Shown piece after piece: positions 1 to 7,443 of a DNA stretch of 34,695 nt (the first letter of the stretch is position 1; each line of letters opens with the position of its first letter). The stretch lies in assembly GCF_006539165.1 (NCBI RefSeq), contig NZ_BJMM01000059.1, positions 1 to 34,695 of the forward strand, written 5' to 3'. A model generated the notes under the pieces. The model made no database searches. It was not told where the DNA came from and saw only the letters and a list, made by a program, of their open reading frames with translations. The position numbers and the translations under genes were made by a program. Origin of the DNA: Streptomyces cacaoi (GTDB lineage: Bacteria; Actinomycetota; Actinomycetes; Streptomycetales; Streptomycetaceae).

Positions 1-22
1 GCGGCCCGCCGGTGCCGCGGGC

Positions 23-2503
23 TCAGCGCAGCCGCAGGGAACAGGTGAGCGTGGCACCGGCCGTGCCGGGAGTGATCCGCAGCCGCAGGGCGCCGCCCGG
101 GCCGTCGAGCACCTCGATGCCGTCGTCGGCCGACTCCACCCGGACGCCGGGCCGCGCCCAGGTCAGCTCGAACTCCTTGCCCGAGCGTACGGGCTCGCTC
201 ACACACAGCTTCGCCCGGCGTCCGCCACGGCGCAGCAGGACGGCGGCGGGGGCGGTGGCGGCGAGGTGCCCGGCACCGGTGGCGACGGCGCCGGCGGTCC
301 AGAAGGTGACCGCGGTGGTCCCCAGCGAGCGCACCGTCACCGCCTGCTGGGCCGCGGTGTTGGCGTCGACGGACAGCCAGTGCCGGTCGGCGGCGCGGGC
401 CGCGAGCCGCCGCCGGTCGGCACCGGGCATCAGCAGATAGGCGTACCCGGCGTCGGAGGGATCGGTGCCGTGGTCCTGCCACAGGGTGACGTAGCGGCGG
501 GTGAACTCCTTGTCCACGCTGCGGGTGTTGATGTCCGACCAGGAGCCGGTGCGCTCCTCGCGCAGCGCGGTCAGCCGGGTGCCGCCGGGCCACACCCAGC
601 CGCCGTGGCCCTCCAGATGGGCCCAGTGCGCCCGGCGGAACTCCTGCTTCCGGCCCGGCTCGCCGACCGCCCGCTCGCCGTCGACGGTGAGCGCCTGCGT
701 ACCGCGCTCCCCCAGGTTCCTGTTGTCGAAGACCGTTTCGACGGGCACGCCGTCCGTGCAGCTGATCCCGGCGCCGAGGCAGACGACGGTGTCCGCGAGG
801 CAGAGCCAGGACTGGCGGGCGGTCAACGTGCTCTCCAGGCCCCGCAGATGGTGACCGACCGCGGCGAACTCGCCGTCGGTGACGCCTCCGACCCAGCGGG
901 TGTCCGGCCGGGCCTCGCCCCACTCCCCGCCGGTGCCCTCGGCCAGCTTCTTGGTGGAGACGGTGGTGCCGGGCAGCCGGCGCCAGTCGACGGTGGGCCA
1001 GAAGGCGTCCGCGTACTGGCCGAGCGTGCCGTCGGGCCCCCACCAGTAGAGCATTCCGTCTCCGGTGTGCCAGCCGCGCGGGTTCTCGCCGTTGCCGCAC
1101 TCGTAGTAGGCGATCCGCTCGGAGGCCAGCGAGAGACCGGCGCACCAGCCGCGCCCGCGGTGGACCGCGCGCGCCATGGCGGGGAAGAGCGTGCTGCCGA
1201 CGGGTTCGGCCGCGGGCGGTTCGGGGCCCTCGGCGACGGCGTGCAGCCGGGCGAGGTCGGCGACGTCGAACCCGGGATCGGTGAGCAGCGCCGGGAACCC
1301 GTCGCCCCCGGTGCCCCGTTCGATCCAGCCGCGCACCATGCCGTGCCAGCGGGCGCGTTCCTGCGCGCTCGCGCTCTGTGCCAGCACCGCGATGGCGGCG
1401 GCCAGTTCGTGGCCACGGGTGTGGTCGCTCTGCTGGATGCCGCGGGTGTCCTCCTTGAGCAGCCCGCGGGAGATGGCCCGGCCGCTGACGCTGTCCATCA
1501 TCAGCCCGTCGTGGATGAGCGGTGCGTACGCCTTCTCCACGCTGTCGTGCACGATCCGCCGGTTGGGGTCGGTGACCTCCCAGCTCGTGCCGTCCAGCAG
1601 GGCGAAGAGCCGGCCCAGCCCGTCGAGGAGCACATAGCCGTAGGTGCCGGAGTAGGCGATCCAGGTGTGCTGGATGAACGAGCCGTCGGCGTAGAGCCCG
1701 TCCCCCTCGGTGACGTACGGGAAGACGGGCGAGAGGGAGGCGGCGGCCAGCGCGATCTTGTCGGGGTCCTCGCCGAGGATGCCGCGTACGGCGTGGACGC
1801 GGCAGAAGTCGACGCGGTTGGCGCCGGTGGAGGTGCCGGTGTACTCGTCGAAGACGGATTCGGGCAGGAAGTGGTCGACGGCGGCGAGGTAGGCGTCCCG
1901 GTCGGCGGCGGACACCGCGTCGTGGAGGACGGTGAGGGTGTCGGTGAGCGCGCGGGGGCTGCCGATCTGCCAGTCCCACCAGTTGCCGTAGCGGGTGGTC
2001 GAGGGGTTGTAGACCTTCTCGTGCACATGCCGCAGCCCGCCGACGAGCGCCTCCAGCAGCCCGTCGTCCCCGGTCAGGCCGGTACCCGGCTGGGCCCAGG
2101 CCCGCGCCATGGTGGCCAGCCTCTCGTAGGACTGGGTGATGCCGGTGGACGGTTCGAAGGGGATGCCGGGGAAGAGCGCGTCGTCGGCGGGCGCCAGCTC
2201 TTCGCGCAACCGCCGTGCCTCGTCACCGAGTTCGGCGAGGCGTGCGGCGTACGGCTCGGCGGTGGGGTCGTAGTCCGTGCCGAGCATCAGATCGAGCCAG
2301 CGGCGGCGCAGCGCGGCGAAATCGTCGGCGGCGGGCTGCGCGGACCCCGCGGGCCGGGGAGCGGCCGACGGGGCGGCGTGGGCGCCGGGGACACCGGCGC
2401 CCAGGGTTGTCGCGGTGACAGCGCTTGCTGTCGCGGAGGCGAGGAGGGCTCTTCGGGACCAGTGGGGGCGTGAGTGCACGGTGGGGCCCTGCTTTCGACG
2501 CAT
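23..2503 (-). CDS. Tat-exported polysaccharide lyase, family PL8
   Basis: Predicted secreted endolyase that cleaves an acidic polysaccharide (hyaluronate, chondroitin or xanthan type) by beta-elimination. A twin-arginine signal is visible at residues 16-43 (SRRALLASATAS, ending GAHA). The (alpha/alpha)6 toroid domain follows, with the PL8 hallmarks NWWDWQIG (about 174-181), TGANRVD with the catalytic Asn (about 229), and the catalytic His and Tyr in IQHTW/SGTYGY (about 279 and 288). A downstream SGRAISR segment matches the usual Arg region. The C-terminal half is the beta-sandwich typical of the family, and 826 residues is the normal length. The start is taken as ATG 2503. A GTG at 2479 keeps the Tat signal and has an AGGG seven bases upstream, so it may be the true start. 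The open frame runs on to 3511 but that part has no lyase homology. The exact substrate cannot be told from sequence. Confidence 0.9.
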   Translation of the reverse strand: MRRKQGPTVHSRPHWSRRALLASATASAVTATTLGAGVPGAHAAPSAAPRPAGSAQPAADDFAALRRRWLDLMLGTDYDPTAEPYAARLAELGDEARRLREELAPADDALFPGIPFEPSTGITQSYERLATMARAWAQPGTGLTGDDGLLEALVGGLRHVHEKVYNPSTTRYGNWWDWQIGSPRALTDTLTVLHDAVSAADRDAYLAAVDHFLPESVFDEYTGTSTGANRVDFCRVHAVRGILGEDPDKIALAAASLSPVFPYVTEGDGLYADGSFIQHTWIAYSGTYGYVLLDGLGRLFALLDGTSWEVTDPNRRIVHDSVEKAYAPLIHDGLMMDSVSGRAISRGLLKEDTRGIQQSDHTRGHELAAAIAVLAQSASAQERARWHGMVRGWIERGTGGDGFPALLTDPGFDVADLARLHAVAEGPEPPAAEPVGSTLFPAMARAVHRGRGWCAGLSLASERIAYYECGNGENPRGWHTGDGMLYWWGPDGTLGQYADAFWPTVDWRRLPGTTVSTKKLAEGTGGEWGEARPDTRWVGGVTDGEFAAVGHHLRGLESTLTARQSWLCLADTVVCLGAGISCTDGVPVETVFDNRNLGERGTQALTVDGERAVGEPGRKQEFRRAHWAHLEGHGGWVWPGGTRLTALREERTGSWSDINTRSVDKEFTRRYVTLWQDHGTDPSDAGYAYLLMPGADRRRLAARAADRHWLSVDANTAAQQAVTVRSLGTTAVTFWTAGAVATGAGHLAATAPAAVLLRRGGRRAKLCVSEPVRSGKEFELTWARPGVRVESADDGIEVLDGPGGALRLRITPGTAGATLTCSLRLR

Positions 2504-2530
2504 TCGATGCTTACGGACGCTTTCGACGCA
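2491..2530. repeat. 12-bp direct repeat at the lyase start
   Basis: GCTTTCGACGCA occurs at 2491-2502 and again at 2519-2530, 28 bp apart. The first copy overlaps the ATG start of the lyase on the minus strand. Each copy resembles half of the LacI-type site seen at 2619-2631 (GAAAGCG on the minus strand). The pair could be accessory regulator half-sites or chance. Confidence 0.45.
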
Positions 2531-2576
2531 CACGGCTTCGTACGAACGGGGCGGTTCTCCCTGCGAGTTGCCCGCC

Positions 2577-2605
2577 GGTCTAGCACGGCCCCCGGGGCAC
2601 GGCAA
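2577..2605 (-). promoter_or_regulatory. Candidate promoter of the PL8 lyase
   Basis: On the minus strand TTGCCG (2605-2600) and TAGACC (2582-2577) are separated by exactly 17 bp. This fits a housekeeping-sigma promoter and would start transcription near 2570, about 70-90 bases ahead of the possible start codons. Confidence 0.4.
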
Positions 2606-2618
2606 TGGATCAGCACGC

Positions 2619-2631
2619 TCAAGCGCTTTCT
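2619..2631. promoter_or_regulatory. LacI/CcpA-type operator candidate
   Basis: TCAAGCGCTTTCT, with the perfect 8-bp core AAGCGCTT (2621-2628), reads AGAAAGCGCTTGA on the other strand. This is close to the GAAA-N-CG-N-TTTC pattern of LacI-family operators. It lies about 54 bp upstream of the proposed lyase start point, a plausible place for sugar-responsive control of a polysaccharide lyase. No LacI gene is in this window. Confidence 0.45.
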
Positions 2632-2902
2632 TTTCCCGGGTACGGCTCCGCTGTGCCGGCGGAGCGCAACCGCCTTCCCCCGGCCCGGAATCACCCTTTC
2701 CGGGCCCGGTTGCTTCCCTCCCGGCTCGGCCACCTCGTCCGGTCCGTAGCCGGGGGCGCCGCACGCAGACCGACGCGAGGGGCGGGCACCGGAGAGCGGC
2801 CACCGGGCGCGGGCCCATCGGCCCCGGAATTCGAGCAACACTCGACAACCGCTCCACCGAGGGTGCGCCGACAGGCCACACGGCAGGCCCTAGAAGCTGG
2901 GC

Positions 2903-2929
2903 TTGACTATTTGAGCGGCGCTCTAAATC
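2903..2929 (+). promoter_or_regulatory. ureAB promoter with TetR-type operator candidate
   Basis: TTGACT (2903-2908) is followed by the perfect palindrome GAGCGGCGCTC (2913-2923) and then TAAATC (2924-2929). The spacing of -35 to -10 is short (15 bp). The palindrome between the two hexamers, with A/T-rich flanks, resembles TTGAGCG-CGCTCAA operators bound by TetR proteins. The TetR gene at 6775 at the end of this group is the natural candidate. Inference from position and motif shape. Confidence 0.45.
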
Positions 2930-2963
2930 CTGGGCGGTCAGGACCAGGCAGGAGGTGGAAGGG

Positions 2964-3881
2964 GTGCGGCTCAACCCGACCGAGCGGGACAGACTGCTGA
3001 TCTTCGGCGTGGCCGAGCTGGCGCGGGCCCGCAGGGCGCGCGGGCTGCGGCTCAACGTCCCCGAGGCGACGGCGCTGATCGCCGACGCCGTGTGCGAGGC
3101 GGCCCGGGACGGCGCGCGGCTCGCGGAGGCGATCGAGGCGGGGCGCCGCGTGCTGGGCCCGGACGAGGTGCTGCCCGGGGTCGCCGACGTGGTGGGCGAG
3201 GTGCAGGTCGAGGCCGTCTTCGAGGACGGCTCCCGGCTGGCCGTCGTCACCGACCCGATCGCGCGGGCGGGCGGCCCGGACGACGGCACGGGGCGGAAGC
3301 CGGAACAGGAGCAGGAGCGGGAGCCCGGGCCGGGCGCCGTGCTGCCCGCCGCCGACGCCGCCGCGGTGGCCGCGCAGTACGCCCTGCCCGAGCCGGAGGT
3401 CACCGTGCGGGTGCGCAACACCGCCACCGTCCCGGTCAGCGTCACCTCCCACTTCCACTTCTTCGAGGCCAATCCGCGTCTCGACTTCGACCGGGCCGCC
3501 GGGTACGGCATGCGTCCGGCCGTGCCGGCCGGTTCCTCCGTGCGCTTCGATCCCGGCGAGGAGGCGGAGGTGGGACTGGTGCCGATCGGCGGCGCGCGGA
3601 TCGCGATCGGCTTCGCCGGGCTGGTCGACGGGCCGCTGGACGCGCCCGGGGCCCGCGCGGAGGCGCTGCGGCGGGCCGCGGCCTGCGGCTATCTCGGCGC
3701 CGTCCCCCCGGAGGCGGACGGCGCCCCGGAGACGGATGGTGCCCGGGAGGCGGACGGCGCCCCGGCGTCGGCGGACGCCGCCCCGGATCCGGCTGCGGCG
3801 GACGGTGTCTCCGGCCCGGCGGCAGGAGGCGAAGAAGGGGCGCGCGGTTCCTCGCCCGCGCCCGGGAAGGAGTCCCGGTGA
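2964..3881 (+). CDS. ureAB: Fused urease gamma-beta subunit (UreAB)
   Basis: Structural (non-catalytic) part of a urease-type nickel hydrolase. Residues 1-100 are a full UreA (gamma) domain (MRLNPTERDRL, RGLRLNVPEATALIAD). After an acidic linker (about 103-125), residues 145-222 are a UreB (beta) domain with SHFHFFEANPRLDFDRAAGY. Fused gamma-beta subunits are known in actinobacteria and Helicobacter. The C-terminal tail (about 250-305) is an Ala/Asp/Glu-rich stretch with imperfect EADGAP-like repeats, not part of the usual fold and probably disordered. The start is GTG 2964, set by GGAGG at 2951-2955; it gives the family's standard MRL N-terminus, whereas GTG 2955 sits inside that ribosome site. 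The stop overlaps the ureC start by four bases (GTGA), so the two are translationally coupled. Confidence 0.92.
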   Translation: MRLNPTERDRLLIFGVAELARARRARGLRLNVPEATALIADAVCEAARDGARLAEAIEAGRRVLGPDEVLPGVADVVGEVQVEAVFEDGSRLAVVTDPIARAGGPDDGTGRKPEQEQEREPGPGAVLPAADAAAVAAQYALPEPEVTVRVRNTATVPVSVTSHFHFFEANPRLDFDRAAGYGMRPAVPAGSSVRFDPGEEAEVGLVPIGGARIAIGFAGLVDGPLDAPGARAEALRRAAACGYLGAVPPEADGAPETDGAREADGAPASADAAPDPAAADGVSGPAAGGEEGARGSSPAPGKESR

Positions 3882-5572
3882 GGAACGTGGACCCGCAGGA
3901 GTTCGCGGCCGTGCACGGGCCGCGGGCCGGCGACCGGGTACGGCTGGGCGACTCGGGGCTGACGGTCCGGGTCGAGTCCGACGCACAGCAGCCGGGCGAG
4001 GAGTTCCTGGCCGGCTTCGGCAAGACCGCCCGCGACGGGCTGCATCTGAAGGCCGCGGCCGTCCGGGACACCTGCGACGTCGTCATCAGCAACGTGCTGG
4101 TGATCGACGCGGTGCTGGGCATCCGGAAGGTGTCCGTCGGTATCCGCGAGGGCCGGATCCACGCGGTGGGCCGGGCCGGCAACCCGGACACCATGGACGG
4201 CGTGGACGTCGTCGTCGGCACCGGGACGTCGATCGTCTCCGGCGAGGGCCTGATCGCGACCGCCGGCGCCGTGGACACCCACGTCCATCTGCTCTCGCCG
4301 CGCATCATGGAGGCTTCGCTGGCCGGCGGCGTGACCACGATCATCGGCCAGGAGTTCGGGCCGGTCTGGGGTGTGGGCGTCAACTCGCCCTGGGCGCTGG
4401 GCCACGCCTTCTCCGCGTTCGACGCCTGGCCGGTCAACATCGGCTTCCTCGGCCGGGGTTCGTCCTCCCACCCGGCCCCGCTGACCGAGGCGCTGGCCGA
4501 GGGCGGGGCGTGCGGCTTCAAGGTGCACGAGGACATGGGCGCGCACCGGCGGGCCCTGGACACCGCGCTGCGGGTGGCCGAGGAGCACGATGTGCAGGTG
4601 GCGCTGCACAGCGACGGCCTCAACGAGTGCCTCGCCGTGGAGGACACCCTGGCCGTGCTCGACGGCCGCACCATCCACGCCTTCCACATCGAGGGCTGCG
4701 GCGGCGGCCATGTGCCCAATGTGCTGCGCATGGCGGGGGTGCCGAACGTCATCGGCTCCTCCACCAACCCCACCCTGCCGTTCGGCCGGGACGCCGTCGC
4801 CGAGCACTACGGGATGATCGTCTCCGTCCACGACCTCAAGACGGATCTGCCGGGCGACGCCGCCCTGGCACGCGACCGCATCCGCGCGGGCACCATGGGC
4901 GCCGAGGACGTGCTGCACGATCTCGGCGCGATCGGTATCACCTCCTCCGACGCGCAGGGCATGGGCCGCGCGGGCGAGACGGTGCGCAGGACGTTCCAGA
5001 TGGCGGCGAAGCTCAAGGCCGAACTCGGGCCGCCACAGGGCTCGTCCGGCTCCGGAGACGACAACGCACGCGTGCTGCGCTACCTCGCCAAGCTCACCCT
5101 CAACCCGGCCATAGCACATGGGCTCGCACACGAGATCGGCTCCATCGAGCCGGGCAAGATGGCCGACATCGTGCTGTGGCACCCGGCGTACTTCGGTGCC
5201 AAGCCGCAGCTCGTCCTCAAGTCCGGCTTCCCCGCCTACGGCGTGACCGGCGACCCGAACGCGGCGACCGACACCAGCGAACCGCTCGTGCTCGGGCCGC
5301 AGTTCGGCGCGCACGGCGCCGCGCCGGCCGAGCTGTCCGTGGCCTTCGTCTCGCGTGCCGCCGCCGAACAGGGCGGCGACACGCTGCCGACGCGGCGGCG
5401 CCGGGTCGCCGTCCGGGGCACCCGCGGCATCGGGCCGGCCGATCTGGTGCGCAACAACCGGCTGGGCGAGGTCCTCGTCGACGAGCGGACCGGGCTGGTC
5501 ACGCTCGACGGCGATCCGCTGCGCAGCGCACCGGCCGAGCAGGTCGCCCTCAACCGCCTCTACTTCCTGTGA
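3878..5572 (+). CDS. ureC: Urease alpha subunit-like nickel amidohydrolase
   Basis: Catalytic subunit paired with the fused UreAB. 564 residues, near the usual 570. The metal ligands of urease are all visible: H135 and H137 (DTHVH), the Lys to be carbamylated K215 (GFKVHED), H244 (LHSD), H270 (HIEG) and D358 (SSDAQ). The acid/base His of the flap is kept as H318, but the flap motif usually written MVCHHL is here IVSVHDL, so the conserved flap Cys is Val317 and the following His is Asp. The region after H137 also differs from standard ureases (GQEFGPVWGVGV). This marks a divergent urease branch that may act on urea or on another ureido compound. GTG 3878 has AAGGAG five bases upstream. No ureD/E/F/G genes are near, so nickel loading would need accessory proteins from elsewhere. 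Confidence 0.9.
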   Translation: MRNVDPQEFAAVHGPRAGDRVRLGDSGLTVRVESDAQQPGEEFLAGFGKTARDGLHLKAAAVRDTCDVVISNVLVIDAVLGIRKVSVGIREGRIHAVGRAGNPDTMDGVDVVVGTGTSIVSGEGLIATAGAVDTHVHLLSPRIMEASLAGGVTTIIGQEFGPVWGVGVNSPWALGHAFSAFDAWPVNIGFLGRGSSSHPAPLTEALAEGGACGFKVHEDMGAHRRALDTALRVAEEHDVQVALHSDGLNECLAVEDTLAVLDGRTIHAFHIEGCGGGHVPNVLRMAGVPNVIGSSTNPTLPFGRDAVAEHYGMIVSVHDLKTDLPGDAALARDRIRAGTMGAEDVLHDLGAIGITSSDAQGMGRAGETVRRTFQMAAKLKAELGPPQGSSGSGDDNARVLRYLAKLTLNPAIAHGLAHEIGSIEPGKMADIVLWHPAYFGAKPQLVLKSGFPAYGVTGDPNAATDTSEPLVLGPQFGAHGAAPAELSVAFVSRAAAEQGGDTLPTRRRRVAVRGTRGIGPADLVRNNRLGEVLVDERTGLVTLDGDPLRSAPAEQVALNRLYFL

Positions 5573-5659
5573 ACACCGACCGCTTCGAGTGAAGACCGAC
5601 CGCTTCCGGTGAACACCGACCGCCACCCCACCGCACGAGCGAGGAACACCGCACCATGA
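5569..5659 (+). repeat. Three 20-bp tandem units forming overlapping mini-ORFs
   Basis: Units begin at 5570, 5590 and 5610, with the shared core ACCGACCGC and near-identical flanks. Each unit contains a stop overlapping a start (GTGA). Read in turn they give three tiny frames: 5569-5592 (MNTDRFE), 5589-5612 (MKTDRFR) and 5609-5659 (17 codons including the stop). The first GTG overlaps the ureC stop, and the last TGA overlaps the ATG of the agmatine deiminase. The chain could carry ribosomes from ureC to the next gene, or it may simply be a recent tandem duplication of the ureC end. Confidence 0.6.
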
Positions 5660-6687
5660 CCACACGTCCCGCCGGCCCGTACATGCCGCCCGAGTGGGCA
5701 CGGCACACCCGTACCTGGATGGCCTGGCCCTCGGCCAACCCCACGTTCGGCGACGCGGACGAACTCGCCACGGCACGCGCCGCCTGGGCGCGGGTGGCGC
5801 ACGCCGTGCGCCGGTTCGAGCCGGTGACGATGGTCGTCGGCCCCGGGGACGGGCCGGGCGCGCGGCAGCTGCTCGGCGAGGACGTCGAACTGGTCGAACA
5901 GCCGCTGGACGACGCCTGGATGCGCGACATCGGACCGACCTTCGTCCACGACGGGGGCCGGCTCGGCGCTGTCGACTGGACGTTCAACGGCTGGGGCGGC
6001 CAGTCCTGGGCCCGCTGGGAGCACGACGCCCGCGTCGGCGGTTTCGTCGCCCGGGCCGCCGGGGCCGAGGCGGCGGCCTCCGCGCTGGTCAACGAGGGCG
6101 GCGGGATCCACGTCGACGGCGAGGGCACGGTGCTGCTCACCGAGACGGTGCAGCGGGACCCGGGCCGCAACCCCGGCTGGACGCGCGCCGAGGTCGAGGC
6201 CGAGATCCACGCGCGGCTCGGCACCCGCAAGGCGATCTGGCTCCCGCACGGACTGAGCGCCGACTACGGGCGGTTCGGCACCCGCGGCCACGTCGACCTG
6301 GTGGCCGCCTTCGTCCGCCCCGGCGTCGTCGTCGCGCACAGCCAGCCCGATCCGGCGCACCCCGACCACGAGGTGACCCGGGAGACCCTCGCGCTGCTGC
6401 GCGGCGCCACCGACGCCCGCGGCCGGGCGCTGGAGGTCGTCGAACTGCCCGCGCCGACGGCGACCGCGACCGCCGGGGGCGAGCCCGTCGACTACAGCTA
6501 CGTCAACCACTATCTGTGCAACGGCGGCGTGGTGCTGTGCGGCTTCGGCGACCCGCGCGACGAACAGGCCGCGGGGATCTTCCGCCGGCTGCTGCCGGAG
6601 CGCACCGTCACGCTCGTCGACGCCCGCGAGATCTTCGCCGCGGGCGGCGGCATCCACTGCATCACCCAGCAGCAGCCGGCCCTCTAG
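5656..6687 (+). CDS. aguA: Agmatine deiminase (agmatine iminohydrolase)
   Basis: Cytoplasmic guanidine-modifying enzyme predicted to turn agmatine into N-carbamoylputrescine and ammonia. The family signature residues are visible: WMRDIGP with D91, NEGGGIH with E147, GTRGHVD with H212, and the nucleophile C335 in GGGIHCITQQQP. Length (343) fits AguA proteins. There is no signal peptide, which argues against a secreted peptidylarginine deiminase of the same superfamily. ATG 5656 overlaps the stop of the preceding mini-ORF; the ribosome site (GAGG about 11 bases upstream) is weak, consistent with coupling to ureC. The usual next enzyme, N-carbamoylputrescine amidohydrolase (AguB), is not nearby; the urease-like genes occupy its expected place. 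Substrate assignment is from family knowledge and not proven. Confidence 0.88.
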   Translation: MTTRPAGPYMPPEWARHTRTWMAWPSANPTFGDADELATARAAWARVAHAVRRFEPVTMVVGPGDGPGARQLLGEDVELVEQPLDDAWMRDIGPTFVHDGGRLGAVDWTFNGWGGQSWARWEHDARVGGFVARAAGAEAAASALVNEGGGIHVDGEGTVLLTETVQRDPGRNPGWTRAEVEAEIHARLGTRKAIWLPHGLSADYGRFGTRGHVDLVAAFVRPGVVVAHSQPDPAHPDHEVTRETLALLRGATDARGRALEVVELPAPTATATAGGEPVDYSYVNHYLCNGGVVLCGFGDPRDEQAAGIFRRLLPERTVTLVDAREIFAAGGGIHCITQQQPAL

Positions 6688-6774
6688 GTCCCCGCGGGCC
6701 CCCGGCGGGGCGCCCCCTACGCTGGTGCCCGCCCGCACGACCTGCGCGGGCACCGGTGCGGAAGGAGAACTGCG

Positions 6775-7407
6775 GTGGCGGCACGCCCGGCACGCCCGGC
6801 AGGCGGTGGCAGACAGCGGCGTACGGCGCTGCCCCGGGAGCAGCTGCTGGCCACCGCGATGGCCATGATCGCCGAACACGGCCTGGAGCGGCTGACGATG
6901 GCCGCGCTCGGCCGGCAGGTCGGCATGAGCAGCGGCCATCTCGTCTACTACTTCCCGTCCAAGGACGAGCTGCTGCTCCAGACGCTCCAGTGGAGCGAGG
7001 AGCAGCTGGGCGCCGAGCGTAGGGCGGCGCTGGCCCGCCGCGTCCCGGTGCGCGAGCGTCTCGATCTGCTCGTCGACCTCTATCTGCCGCAGGGCCACCG
7101 CGATCCGCACTGGGCGCTGTGGCTGGAGGTGTGGAACCGCTCGCAGTCGGCGGACGACGCGGTGCGCGCCCGCCAGCTGGAGCTGGAGCTGGCCTGGCAC
7201 CGGGACCTGGTGGCGCTGCTGGTGGAGGGCGCGGCGGGGGGCGAGTTCCGCGCGGTGGACGCCGAACGCCTCGCCACCCGCACCCGTGCGCTGCTGGACG
7301 GCTTCGGCACCCATCTGGTGGTGGGGCTGCCGGGCGTCCGGCGTGCGGACGTCCTCGGCCATGTCCGGGACCACTTCGACGCCGCCCTGGCGCCGGACGG
7401 GGGCTGA
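6775..7407 (+). CDS. TetR-family transcriptional regulator
   Basis: DNA-binding repressor of 210 residues. The N-terminal helix-turn-helix is clear at about residues 25-70 (ATAMAMIAEHGLERLTMAALGRQVGMSSGHLVYYFPSKDEL split over the HTH helices), preceded by a short basic tail. The C-terminal helical ligand domain (WLEVWNRSQSADD, GTHLVVGLP) resembles BetI-like TetR proteins. GTG 6775 is set by AAGGAG at 6762-6767. It lies 87 bases after the agmatine deiminase in the same direction and is the likely regulator of the urease-like group; the palindrome at 2913-2923 is a candidate target. The ligand (perhaps a polyamine or ureido compound) is unknown. Confidence 0.9.
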   Translation: MAARPARPAGGGRQRRTALPREQLLATAMAMIAEHGLERLTMAALGRQVGMSSGHLVYYFPSKDELLLQTLQWSEEQLGAERRAALARRVPVRERLDLLVDLYLPQGHRDPHWALWLEVWNRSQSADDAVRARQLELELAWHRDLVALLVEGAAGGEFRAVDAERLATRTRALLDGFGTHLVVGLPGVRRADVLGHVRDHFDAALAPDGG

Positions 7408-7437
7408 CCCCGGCCCCTCGGTGCGGAGCGGCCGGGG
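7408..7437. terminator. Bidirectional hairpin between tetR and cimA
   Basis: CCCCGGCC (7408-7415) pairs perfectly with GGCCGGGG (7430-7437) around a 14-base loop. It starts directly after the TetR stop and sits just before the convergent cimA stop, so it can end transcription from both sides. There is no T-run, as is usual in Streptomyces. Confidence 0.6.
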
Positions 7438-7443
7438 CTCCGC

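Larger units (their letters stand above)
2504..2963. other. Divergent intergenic region, lyase / urease-like operon
   Basis: This 460-bp stretch separates the minus-strand lyase from the plus-strand ureAB. I see a lyase promoter candidate (2577-2605), a LacI-type palindrome (2619-2631), and a ureAB promoter/operator candidate (2903-2929). The part between about 2640 and 2900 shows no gene with coding signals I trust, only GC-rich open frames without ribosome sites or recognisable products. Confidence 0.6.

Noticed and set aside
266..2473. 735-codon open frame on the plus strand opposite the lyase gene
   Set aside because: Gly/Val/Ala-rich product without any domain, a mirror of the high third-position GC of the lyase on the other strand; no ribosome site.
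2504..3511. Extension of the lyase frame beyond its Tat signal
   Set aside because: The Tat signal must be at the N-terminus, and the extension is low-complexity and overlaps the ureAB gene.
3092..5572. Long plus-strand frame that would extend ureC upstream through ureAB
   Set aside because: The part before 3878 is an Arg/Gly-rich shadow of ureAB; the urease N-terminus and the AAGGAG site place the start at 3878.
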